Origin: Myxococcales bacterium
GTDB lineage: Bacteria > Myxococcota > Polyangia > HGW-17 > SLPX01
Assembly (NCBI GenBank): GCA_007131745.1
Contig: SLPX01000060.1
Span: 1 to 6,737, forward strand
DNA: 6,737 nucleotides
Direction: 5' to 3'
Shown here: one piece after another, positions 1 to 6,620 of the stretch
Layout of the letters: each line of letters begins with the position of its first letter
How positions within the stretch are numbered: position 1 is the first letter of the stretch
Translations under genes and position numbers: made by a program
The notes under the pieces: model-generated
What the model was told of the DNA's origin: nothing
What the model saw: only the letters and a program-made list of their open reading frames with translations
The model's database searches: none

Positions 1-1036
1 GACAATTATCGCAGTTGTCGTCTATTCCGTCTCCGTCCTCGTCATGTCCGGAGAAACATTCCGACATGTTGTACGTGCAGTTGTTTGTGCATGTGACGAT
101 CCCGGTTACCCGGCAGCCGAAATCCGCGCATGTGTGCATTCCGCCGAGATTGTCACCGTCACATTCTTCGTCTCCGTTGATGACGCCGTCTCCGCACACG
201 CCGCAGCCCGAAGTGTCGAAACCCGAGCAGTCTGAAAGACACGCCAGTTCTCCGCTGTGAAAACCCTGAGAAACACAGGTCTCGCCGCCGAGATTGTCAC
301 CATCGCAGACTTCGTCTCCACTGATCACACCGTCCCCGCATCCAGTGCAACCCGATGTGTCGAACCCTGAACAATCCGGCAAACAACCGAGTTCTCCGCT
401 GTCAAACCCAAGCGATATGCAGGTTTCACCCCCGAGGTCCTCGCCGTCGCAGATTTCGTCCCCGTTGATAACGCCGTCTCCGCAAACACTACAGCGTGAT
501 ACATCAAAATCACTGCAATCTTCCAAGCATCCAAGAGTCCCGCCTTCAAAGCCCATGTCAACACAAGTTGTTCCACTGAGGGCCTCGTTATCACAAACCT
601 CGTCGCCGTTTATGATCCCGTCGCCGCAAAACCCTTCACAGCCGGACGTGTCAAAACCGAGACAATCCAAGGAACATGAAAGCTCTCCACTGTAGAAACC
701 CAGCGATAAACAGGTTTCTCCGCCGAGATTGTTTCCATCGCAAACTTCCGGACCCTCCACCTGGCTGTTTCCACACGTGTGGCATTGAGACAGGTTCAGC
801 TTGCAATCAGAGGTGCACACCAACGGGCCGTCTTCGTAATTGGTGAAGTCCATGCAGGTTGAACCGCCGAAGTCGTTTCCGTCGCACATCTCACCTTCTT
901 CCATAATGCCGTTTCCACAAACGGGTCTTCTTGATCCGAATTCAGTCGTGCATCCGATATGTAAAGAGAGGAAAAAAAATAGGAGGAGGTAACAGCGGTG
1001 ATAACGAGCGGAACACATCGTTGAACAAAGCACCAT
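1..1036 (-). CDS. Cysteine-rich repeat lipoprotein (Myxococcus disulfide-repeat family), C-terminus beyond window
   Basis: Open minus-strand frame (codons on positions 2-4, 5-7 and so on) that leaves the window at base 1; 345 residues are visible. A signal peptide has a hydrophobic core at about residues 15-27 (YLLLFFFLSLHI) ending in HIGC, a lipobox-like site with Cys29; His at -3 is unusual, so lipidation is likely but not certain. Six tandem repeats start at Cys40, 88, 137, 185, 233 and 281. The typical unit is 48 residues with six Cys spaced C-x10-C-x9-C-x11-C-x3-C-x7-C and conserved CGDGVINGDE, LGGETC and FDTSGC blocks, matching the Myxococcus cysteine-rich (DUF4215-like) repeats. After repeat six comes an Asp/Gly motif, DEDGDGIDDNCDNC (residues 332-345), like a calcium-binding thrombospondin type 3 repeat. 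Probably an exported, disulfide-stabilised surface protein; exact function unknown. The chosen ATG follows GGGAGG by only 3 nt; the next codon, GTG at 1033, is spaced 6 nt and may be the true start. ATG at 1018 is also possible. Confidence 0.85.
   Translation of the reverse strand, partial: MVLCSTMCSARYHRCYLLLFFFLSLHIGCTTEFGSRRPVCGNGIMEEGEMCDGNDFGGSTCMDFTNYEDGPLVCTSDCKLNLSQCHTCGNSQVEGPEVCDGNNLGGETCLSLGFYSGELSCSLDCLGFDTSGCEGFCGDGIINGDEVCDNEALSGTTCVDMGFEGGTLGCLEDCSDFDVSRCSVCGDGVINGDEICDGEDLGGETCISLGFDSGELGCLPDCSGFDTSGCTGCGDGVISGDEVCDGDNLGGETCVSQGFHSGELACLSDCSGFDTSGCGVCGDGVINGDEECDGDNLGGMHTCADFGCRVTGIVTCTNNCTYNMSECFSGHDEDGDGIDDNCDNC
53..919 (-). repeat. Six tandem coding repeats, ~144-bp period (cysteine-rich units)
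   Basis: On the minus strand the first Cys codon of each unit has its highest base at 919, 775, 628, 484, 340 and 196. The steps are 144, 147, 144, 144 and 144 bp. Units 4 and 5 encode proteins identical at 37 of 48 positions by hand alignment, while their DNA looks only about 70 percent alike. The copies are therefore old and held by protein-level constraint, not by fresh duplication. Unit 1 is the most divergent (CGNG start, no FDTSGC block). Unit 2 has CGNS in place of CGDG and one extra residue. Unit 6 has a seventh Cys and a changed C-terminal half. Confidence 0.9.
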
Positions 1037-1039
1037 CAA

Positions 1040-1045
1040 CCTCCC
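1040..1045 (-). promoter_or_regulatory. Shine-Dalgarno of the cysteine-rich repeat protein
   Basis: GGGAGG on the minus strand. It lies 3 nt before ATG (1036), 6 nt before GTG (1033) and 21 nt before ATG (1018). It therefore favours a start at 1036 or 1033 over 1018. The two favoured starts are adjacent codons, so the protein differs by one residue. Confidence 0.55.
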
Positions 1046-1076
1046 GTTGTCACCTGTTACTAACCGACCGAACTTT

Positions 1077-1106
1077 AACATACATGCCTGGTTTGCATCA
1101 GGTCAA
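1077..1106 (-). promoter_or_regulatory. Candidate sigma-70 promoter for the cysteine-rich repeat gene
   Basis: On the minus strand TTGACC (1106-1101) matches the -35 consensus at five of six bases. An 18-nt spacer follows, then TATGTT (1082-1077), which matches the -10 consensus at four of six. Transcription would begin near 1070, giving a leader of roughly 35 nt ahead of the GGGAGG ribosome binding site. The in-frame ATG at 1081 falls within this -10, another reason to prefer the downstream start. The match is by eye only. Confidence 0.4.
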
Positions 1107-1212
1107 GCCCATCAGGCAAAACGACTTTCCAGTGGAAGATGTTTTTGCCGGTTATCCTAAGCAAATGAAACCCGCGGGTCGTGGAAGCCTTTGATAAAAT
1201 GCAATGATATCG

Positions 1213-1226
1213 GTTGTGTACACAAC
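1213..1226. promoter_or_regulatory. Perfect 14-bp palindrome, possible operator
   Basis: GTTGTGTACACAAC is identical to its reverse complement over all 14 bases, and the flanking bases (G and A) do not extend it. With no spacer it resembles a dimeric transcription-factor site more than an RNA hairpin. It lies in the divergent region, about 113 bp upstream of the plus-strand lipoprotein start and about 107 bp beyond the candidate minus-strand -35. The regulator is unknown. Confidence 0.4.
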
Positions 1227-1323
1227 AGGAAAGTTGCTCTCGAAAGTGGTGCTTTTATTGCATGGTTTTCGTGCATATTACCGGAGGTTTTTTTGAGAAC
1301 ATTTGAATTGAAACAAAAGGATT

Positions 1324-1329
1324 AAGGGG
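1324..1329 (+). promoter_or_regulatory. Shine-Dalgarno of the plus-strand lipoprotein
   Basis: AAGGGG lies 9 nt before the ATG at 1339. The start is also supported by the signal peptide, which begins right after it with Lys2, Arg8 and a hydrophobic core. Confidence 0.55.
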
Positions 1330-1338
1330 ACGACAAAA

Positions 1339-2655
1339 ATGAAAAACTCAATCAATATCAGATGGTATATCGCCTTCCTGGGGTCGGCGATGCTCTTGGG
1401 TGGATGCCATGGCGTGGGTGATGAAACCGGTTCCGGCTCGGAAGTGTCCAACGACGACGCTCTCACTCCAGGGGGTAAAGCGGATTCAGGTGGTGATACC
1501 GAACCGGACGGTGGAGAGAATTCCGGTACGTTCAAAACCATGGAAGTATTTTTGGTTAATGATCAGAACCCCAATGAGATGAGGAATTTCACCAATGCAG
1601 CTTATGACGGGCAAACACTCGTTTTGGGTTCTTATGAGAAGGCCACGGCTCTGGATAATGATTTTGAGTTTTATCTCTACATATTTAAGAAACAAGGCGA
1701 CATCCAGGACTCGACGTTTAACCTCCAACAACGTTTAGCTGTTCCCCATTTGGCCACTTCTTATGGTGCTTTCAACTCGCTGCTTCTATTTGATACAAAT
1801 AATAACGGTCGAAATGACATTGTGGCAACGCATGGGAGCACGCTCCTCCTCTTCGCCGAACAGCCTGACGGTCTCTATGAAGGGTTTGAGGATTTGGGCC
1901 CGGCTTCAAAAATCGTGGCCGCAGACTTAGGCGGCGGCCCTGGGGTCTTGATGGTTGATGAAGACGTTGATGGTTATTTCCATTATCATTTCTTGAGTTC
2001 AAATGACTTCACACCGTCAGGGTCGAATAGAGTCGCAAGCTACTTCTTTATTGATTACGGCTTCGTTCCAAATCCGAGCGTAGTTTGGGATAGTCTATGC
2101 GTGGCCGATATTACCGGCAATGGAATGAACGATATTCTCGTTGGTGGAATGGGTCTGCTTCTCAAGAACACATCAACCGACGAGGGATATTCATTCGAAG
2201 TCTACGGTCCGATTGTAGACAGCACTATTGGCGGTACAATATCTGTTCTCACCGTCTCTCCCCTGAGAATCGTCACCACAGACACTACGCACTTCATCGA
2301 TATGCCTGGTACCTATCGGTTTTATGAAGGGGAAGACTATACGAGTCTCAGGTTGATCCAGGAGGCATCCCCTCTTGATCCTCATCCACAAGGCCTTTTC
2401 ACCCTGAAACTAAGCGAACGAGCGCCTGTTACCATGACAACCAATTCCGACGGAAGCGGCTTTGCTCTCTTTGATCATTTTGACGCAAACGGAGAACTCC
2501 GCCAAGAGCCGCTCTCTGAGATTACAAGTGTCGGTCCGCCATATGTTGATGATAATGGCAGGGCCCTGCATTCAAGAATCCTCAAAGAGGACGATCGGTC
2601 GATATATACGATCACCCTCGGTATACGACCTTGGATTACGGAATTTCGAAAGTAG
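1339..2655 (+). CDS. Predicted surface lipoprotein with FG-GAP/VCBS-like repeats
   Basis: 438 residues. The N-terminus is a lipoprotein signal: short basic n-region, hydrophobic core at residues 9-20 and lipobox LGGC with Cys23. Residue +2 is His, not Asp, so outer-membrane placement is expected if the usual Lol rule holds. Residues 24-64 form a flexible Gly/Asp/Ser/Glu linker. The rest is beta-rich with two clear Asp/Asn-Gly loops typical of FG-GAP/VCBS propeller blades and Ca2+ binding: FDTNNNGRNDIV (151-162) and ADITGNGMNDILVGG (256-270). A degenerate one is at ADLGGGPGVLMVDEDVDG (195-212). Only three are recognisable, so a complete seven-blade propeller is not shown. No catalytic motif is visible. 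The gene is divergent from the cysteine-rich protein, and its last 20 bp overlap the 3' end of the convergent MFS gene. Function is unknown; a role in adhesion or ligand binding at the cell surface is inference. Confidence 0.8.
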   Translation: MKNSINIRWYIAFLGSAMLLGGCHGVGDETGSGSEVSNDDALTPGGKADSGGDTEPDGGENSGTFKTMEVFLVNDQNPNEMRNFTNAAYDGQTLVLGSYEKATALDNDFEFYLYIFKKQGDIQDSTFNLQQRLAVPHLATSYGAFNSLLLFDTNNNGRNDIVATHGSTLLLFAEQPDGLYEGFEDLGPASKIVAADLGGGPGVLMVDEDVDGYFHYHFLSSNDFTPSGSNRVASYFFIDYGFVPNPSVVWDSLCVADITGNGMNDILVGGMGLLLKNTSTDEGYSFEVYGPIVDSTIGGTISVLTVSPLRIVTTDTTHFIDMPGTYRFYEGEDYTSLRLIQEASPLDPHPQGLFTLKLSERAPVTMTTNSDGSGFALFDHFDANGELRQEPLSEITSVGPPYVDDNGRALHSRILKEDDRSIYTITLGIRPWITEFRK

Positions 2656-3913
2656 AATGGATCTTTATGTGCTGAGCGGTTGCACGAGATTCTTCAGTCT
2701 GCTTACGGGGACGATTCGATTCAGGCCGGGATTTTGTTTTCCGGCCGGATTTGAGTCGCATTGTCAACAGGAACATGATCCCGAAAAACAGCCCGCTGCC
2801 CAGATAGGGAAGATGAATATTGATGTCAAAAACCATGCCTGCAAAGATGGGACCCATGATCCTGCCCAAGCTCATGAAAGAATCCGCGGTTCCCATGGCC
2901 GCGCCCCGTCCGTTTTCCGCGGAGCGGGAGATCCGGGAGAGTGCCGCTGGTTTGGCAATCCCGGTTGAGAGCGTGAAGAGGCCTATGGAGAGCAGCAATG
3001 TAAATGTATTTGATGCGGCCGCCATCAAAACGAACGCTATTGCGATCAGGGAAAACGCGGCCCGGATGACCGTGGTTTCACCCCATTTTCTTGTCATCGG
3101 GCCGACCAGCAACCCCTGGGCGAGAGCATAGATGCCGCCCATTATCCCAAGAACGAGGCCGACTTCTCCTGGGCCGTAACCGAACTTTTCCAGGGCGAAG
3201 AGTCCGTACACCCCGGAAAAGCCGGATTTGCCGAAATAGATTGCAAAGCAGGCGATCAGCCCGAGGGCCATTGGTGAAGACAATCCTTGCCGAATATTCC
3301 GGAAAGAGGGGAGGAGTGACCCTTTTTTTCCCTTGTCCGGCCGGTTTTCGCGGTCCAGCGATTCCTTTAGCCGGAATTTCATCAGCGCAAAGGTGAGAAC
3401 GCAGAAAGATGCGGCCGTAAAGAATGGAGTGGAAAGGGAACGAAACGCGAGCAAACCTCCGATTCCCGGGCCGATGATGATGCCGAGACCCGCGGCGGAA
3501 CCGATTCGCCCCATGGCCGCGCTGCGTTCATCTTCAGGGTATGAATCGCTTATATAAGCCATAGCCGCGGGGTAGATTGCGCAGGAAAGCGCGCCCGAAA
3601 GAACCTGCCCTGCATAGAGCATCCAAAGCCTGTCGGCTGTACCCATCAGCGCCATTCCCGTTGCGAGGCCGGCCATGCCCACGAGCAAAATGGGTTTTCT
3701 GCCGTAGGTGTCGGAAAGCCCGCCCCAGAAAGGAGCGAACAGAAATTGCATGATGCCGTATGCGGCTATTAGAAGCCCCAGGTGGATTCCGCCGCCGCCC
3801 ATGTTTTCGATGTAGAAGGGCAGCAGCGGCATGGCGATGCCGTATCCTACCATGGCGAGAGCGATTCCCATGTAGAGGATCAAGCTTCCGTTACTTTGTT
3901 TTTCTTTTTTCAT
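2636..3913 (-). CDS. MFS transporter, DHA1 drug:H+ antiporter type
   Basis: 425 residues, usual length for a 12-TM DHA1 pump, predicted to sit in the inner membrane and exchange protons for a small hydrophobic compound. Motif A of the TM2-3 loop is clear: GGLSDTYGRKP at residues 64-74. The antiporter-specific motif C in TM5 is present as GSAAGLGIIIGPGIGG (138-153). A degenerate second motif A (GPMTRKWGE, 271-279) starts the C-terminal half. A hydrophilic basic linker between TM6 and TM7 covers about 181-207. After the last TM comes a hydrophilic, mostly basic tail of about 40 residues (385-425), whose end is encoded in the 20-bp overlap with the convergent lipoprotein gene. The ATG has a strong AAGGGGGG site 6 nt upstream that abuts the stop of the Rph-like gene, so the two are very likely co-transcribed and perhaps translationally coupled. 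The substrate cannot be read from the sequence; the partner enzyme suggests a drug or natural product. Confidence 0.9.
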   Translation of the reverse strand: MKKEKQSNGSLILYMGIALAMVGYGIAMPLLPFYIENMGGGGIHLGLLIAAYGIMQFLFAPFWGGLSDTYGRKPILLVGMAGLATGMALMGTADRLWMLYAGQVLSGALSCAIYPAAMAYISDSYPEDERSAAMGRIGSAAGLGIIIGPGIGGLLAFRSLSTPFFTAASFCVLTFALMKFRLKESLDRENRPDKGKKGSLLPSFRNIRQGLSSPMALGLIACFAIYFGKSGFSGVYGLFALEKFGYGPGEVGLVLGIMGGIYALAQGLLVGPMTRKWGETTVIRAAFSLIAIAFVLMAAASNTFTLLLSIGLFTLSTGIAKPAALSRISRSAENGRGAAMGTADSFMSLGRIMGPIFAGMVFDINIHLPYLGSGLFFGIMFLLTMRLKSGRKTKSRPESNRPRKQTEESRATAQHIKIHSTFEIP

Positions 3914-3919
3914 GGCGAA

Positions 3920-3927
3920 CCCCCCTT
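3920..3927 (-). promoter_or_regulatory. Shine-Dalgarno of the MFS gene, next to the upstream stop
   Basis: On the minus strand AAGGGGGG lies 6 nt before the ATG at 3913. The TGA of the Rph-like gene (3932-3930) is immediately upstream, so ribosomes finishing that gene stop next to this site. This supports translational coupling within one operon. Confidence 0.7.
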
Positions 3928-3929
3928 CC

Positions 3930-6551
3930 TCACGATGGAGATCCCGCTGATTCCATCAATTCAACACTGCCGGTTTCGCCGTTGATCCGGACCATCTCAC
4001 CGTTTTTCAACAGCGTGGTGGCGTTTACGACTCCGGCTACGGCCGGGAGGCCGTATTCCCGAGCCACAACGGATCCGTGGGATATGGGTCCGCCCGTTTC
4101 CATGATCAGGCCGCCCAGCTTGAGAAACAGCGGTGTCCACGCGGGATTGGTGCCTTCGGCTACCAGGATGTCGCCGGTTTGGAGCTGTCCGCTCTCTTCG
4201 GGGCTTGCAAGGATTTTCACCCGGCCTTCGTACACCCCCGGAGAAACAGGTATCCCCATGAGCGTGTTTTCGCTCGCTTCCATCGAAGCTGAGTAGATGC
4301 TCTCGCCCGTGCTTGTCATGATGCGGGGTGCTTTCAGGTTCATTTCCTTTCGGTATGTCTCCTTGTTTTGAACGACCGTTTCGTGCAGGTTTTCTCCGGA
4401 ACGGATATCGGCAAACGTCACGAAGAAAACGTCATGCGGATCTTTCATCCGGCCCTCCGCACAGAGTTCTTCACCAACTTTGAGAAGCTGTTCCCGGTAG
4501 ATAGACAGGGCGTGCCTGATATAGAACTTGGAAAGCTCCCTCACGCCGAACATGGCCCGGAAATCTCTGAGCAGTTTCTCAACCTTTTTTCCCTTGGCTT
4601 TGTAACCGGCCGCTTCCATCTTTTCGCGAATCCGGGGTATGGCGGCTTCTGCCTCCCGTTGGGCTGATTCAAAACGGTTGAGTCCGTCGGCATAGGTCCG
4701 GTTGTCGATGTAGGTATTGACAAGATCCACCACGTAGGAAGGGTCTTCCTTCCATTCGGGAATTCCCACGTCCAATTCAATGGTGTTTCTGTGGCCGTAT
4801 TTTTCCAGAAAGCTCATCATCTCGGGACAGTCGGGGGTTGCTCTTCGCCCTTGCGAATCCAGGTCTGCGGCCATTTTCAAGATGGCCATGCCCATCTCCG
4901 TGGTGACGCTGTGGTCCACCGCTTTTTCCGCGGTTGCCAGGTCGGAAAAATCGTCAAAGCAGCAAGACATGAGCTTTCGTGCTTTTTCGATATACCTGGA
5001 TGAGGCGGATACAAAGAAAACCACCTCGAAACATTTCAGGAACAATTCTCCGACGGACCGTTCGATGAAACTGAGACGATCTTCGATGGTTTCGAGTTTG
5101 CCGCTTTCTTCCCTGCATTTTCGGATGAGTGCGTCGCCGTACTCGATTGCAGCCTCCCGGGCGTTTACAGCGGATTTTTTGCCCATCCGGAATTTGCGGG
5201 CCGCGCCGACCAGGTAGCGAAGAATTCGCAGGTTTAACACACTCAGAAAACCGCGGCTCTTTTTGCCGGTTACCTCTTCTCTGTTACGTTCGAGAAGCTG
5301 CAAAAGCGCAAGCGATGTTACCGGATCCTTGTCTGCCGGATTGTTTTCGAGTTTTCGCCATGTTTTGGGTTTTCTGACCACTTCGGTCAGGTCCAAGAAG
5401 ATTCGCCCGCCCACGTTTTGAAACCACCAGAGTGTTTCTTCGGCATCAGGATCCTTTCGTCCCATGCGGCGGATCAAATCCCTGGCCATTTCCCGGACTA
5501 CCTCCGCTCCCATGGGCGTAAAAGGTTCTTTCATCGCCTGGGAGTAATTGTTGATATTAAGGTGTATCCTCAGCCCATCTTTTCCAGGAATCTTCTTGGG
5601 AAGCGGATAGAGTGAAGTTATCGGCCGAGACTGAACGAGGTGGAAACGTCCGTTTTTGTACGCCCACTCGATGTCCTGGGGACTCCCGAAATAGTCCTCT
5701 GTCTTGATGGCAAGGTCCAGTAAGGTTTTGCACTCTTCATCGTCCAGAGTCACTTCTTTTTGCTTTTCGTCGGGAACCTCCACCAGTTCGATCCCATGTT
5801 TTCGGCGAAGAGTCATGACCTTTTTTTCGGCCGTGACCGACTCGACTTTTTCGCCCGTGTCTTTTTGTATCACCCATTGATCCGGTGTCACATCCCCACC
5901 AACGATAGCTTCTCCGAGCCCCCATGACGAGTTCAGGAGAATCTGGTCCCGCCGCCCGTTTACCGGGTTCGCTGTAAACAGGATTCCGGATTTTTCCGCG
6001 TCCACCAGTTCCTGTACAACAACCGCGTGCGCCAGGTCATGGTTTCCTATGGATTGCTTTTTTCGGTAAGAAACAGCGCGGCCGTTCCAAAGTGACGCCC
6101 AGCAATTCTTTACCGCTCGATGAAGGTCTTCTCGGCCGGATACATTCAGATAAGAGGAGTATTGACCGGCGAATGACATGCCCGGAAGGTCTTCGGCCGT
6201 GGCAGAGGATCGAACAGCGGTGACCGGTTCGCCCAGTTTTTTGTAAATTGCATCGATCTCTTCGGCCACTTCCGCGGGGATGGTTCCATTTTTGAAGCCT
6301 GATTTGATCTCCACCGCGGCGGCCTCGATTTCCTCGGGTGTTTCCGGGTTTTTCTCAAAAACCGCGCTGATCGTTTCTTCAAGACCGTTTTCCCTGACGA
6401 ATTTTCGATACGCATCGGTCAAAACCACGAAGCCGCCCGGCACCGGCAATCCGGAACCCAACATTTCTCCCAGGTTCGCTCCCTTGCCGCCCACAGAGTC
6501 AAAATCCTTTTTCCTGACATTTTTCAATTCTTTTACGTAGTGAAACGACAT
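3930..6551 (-). CDS. Rifampin-phosphotransferase-like PEP-synthase-superfamily enzyme
   Basis: 873 residues from the ATG at 6551, close to the usual length of Rph (about 870). Such enzymes use ATP plus water to phosphorylate a substrate through a swivelling phospho-histidine domain, giving AMP and Pi. The N-terminal PPDK-type ATP-grasp domain (about 1-315) shows VGGKGANLGEM with Lys23, VRSSATAEDLPGMSFAGQY with Arg114, and DIEWAYKNGRFHLVQSRPI with Glu295, Gln307 and Arg309. The middle, mostly helical domain (about 325-750) has the Rph-like block NINNYSQAMKEPFTPMG and a diverged YGHRNTIELDVGIPEW. The C-terminal PEP-utilizing domain has GGPISHGSVVAREYGLPAV with catalytic His825. His followed by Gly fits Rph-type proteins; PpsA and PPDK have a TCH-A type site. 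An in-frame GTG at 6557 is only 2 nt from the AGGAGG, so ATG 6551 is preferred. First gene of a probable operon with the MFS pump. Family is firm; rifamycin as substrate is not, and PEP/pyruvate chemistry or another drug remain possible. Confidence 0.88.
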   Translation of the reverse strand: MSFHYVKELKNVRKKDFDSVGGKGANLGEMLGSGLPVPGGFVVLTDAYRKFVRENGLEETISAVFEKNPETPEEIEAAAVEIKSGFKNGTIPAEVAEEIDAIYKKLGEPVTAVRSSATAEDLPGMSFAGQYSSYLNVSGREDLHRAVKNCWASLWNGRAVSYRKKQSIGNHDLAHAVVVQELVDAEKSGILFTANPVNGRRDQILLNSSWGLGEAIVGGDVTPDQWVIQKDTGEKVESVTAEKKVMTLRRKHGIELVEVPDEKQKEVTLDDEECKTLLDLAIKTEDYFGSPQDIEWAYKNGRFHLVQSRPITSLYPLPKKIPGKDGLRIHLNINNYSQAMKEPFTPMGAEVVREMARDLIRRMGRKDPDAEETLWWFQNVGGRIFLDLTEVVRKPKTWRKLENNPADKDPVTSLALLQLLERNREEVTGKKSRGFLSVLNLRILRYLVGAARKFRMGKKSAVNAREAAIEYGDALIRKCREESGKLETIEDRLSFIERSVGELFLKCFEVVFFVSASSRYIEKARKLMSCCFDDFSDLATAEKAVDHSVTTEMGMAILKMAADLDSQGRRATPDCPEMMSFLEKYGHRNTIELDVGIPEWKEDPSYVVDLVNTYIDNRTYADGLNRFESAQREAEAAIPRIREKMEAAGYKAKGKKVEKLLRDFRAMFGVRELSKFYIRHALSIYREQLLKVGEELCAEGRMKDPHDVFFVTFADIRSGENLHETVVQNKETYRKEMNLKAPRIMTSTGESIYSASMEASENTLMGIPVSPGVYEGRVKILASPEESGQLQTGDILVAEGTNPAWTPLFLKLGGLIMETGGPISHGSVVAREYGLPAVAGVVNATTLLKNGEMVRINGETGSVELMESAGSPS

Positions 6552-6559
6552 TGTCACTT

Positions 6560-6565
6560 CCTCCT
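6560..6565 (-). promoter_or_regulatory. Shine-Dalgarno that decides the Rph-like start
   Basis: A perfect AGGAGG on the minus strand ends 8 nt before ATG 6551 but only 2 nt before the in-frame GTG at 6557. The spacing selects the ATG and shortens the longest open frame by two residues. Confidence 0.75.
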
Positions 6566-6620
6566 TCTTTTGCTTGGTTTATCGTTCATTTGGGTTTTTT
6601 GCATCCGTTTATCCGCGTTC

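Larger units (their letters stand above)
1037..1338. other. Divergent intergenic region between two lipoprotein genes
   Basis: These 302 bases separate two divergently transcribed genes for predicted exported proteins. I see no convincing long gene here. A plus-strand open frame spanning 931-1194 overlaps the signal-peptide region of the minus gene and has no protein character I recognise. The region holds a candidate minus-strand promoter (1077-1106), a perfect palindrome (1213-1226), a possible 10-codon leader ORF (1293-1325), and the start signals of both genes. I could not find a strong sigma-70 promoter for the plus-strand gene. The best match, TTGCTC at 1234-1239 and TATTGC at 1256-1261, is weak. 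Confidence 0.7.

Noticed and set aside
106..594. Two ATG-initiated minus-strand open frames within the repeat region
   Set aside because: They lie in a different frame from the repeat protein and show no coherent domain, whereas the edge-open frame gives a signal peptide and ordered repeats.
294..695. Plus-strand Ser/Pro-rich open frame (and a similar one at 15-260)
   Set aside because: They are antisense shadows of the cysteine-rich repeats. Their Pro/Ser repeats mirror Gly/Asp/Cys codons on the minus strand.
53..919. Regular ~144-bp periodicity that could suggest a CRISPR or satellite array
   Set aside because: The period is a multiple of three, the reading frame stays open throughout, and repeats are conserved at protein level with a fixed Cys pattern. 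These are protein modules.
931..1194. 87-residue plus-strand open frame
   Set aside because: It covers the signal-peptide and promoter region of the minus-strand gene, lacks recognisable domains and has no convincing ribosome binding site.
2741..2748. CCGGCCGG palindrome near the end of the MFS gene as a possible terminator
   Set aside because: It is short, inside the coding region and lacks a following T run on either strand.
4780..5217. 145-residue plus-strand open frame opposite the Rph-like gene (also 3760-4296 and 4368-4667)
   Set aside because: They are antisense to strongly conserved coding sequence on the minus strand and have no family features.
3930..6551. Assignment as PEP synthase (ppsA) or pyruvate phosphate dikinase (ppdK)
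   Set aside because: The swivel site reads GGPISHG and not the TCHA-type site, the middle domain has Rph-like blocks, and there is no C-terminal TIM-barrel PEP/pyruvate domain after the His domain.
6552..6557. GTG start for the Rph-like gene at 6557
   Set aside because: The AGGAGG site would be only 2 nt away. ATG at 6551 has an 8-nt spacer.
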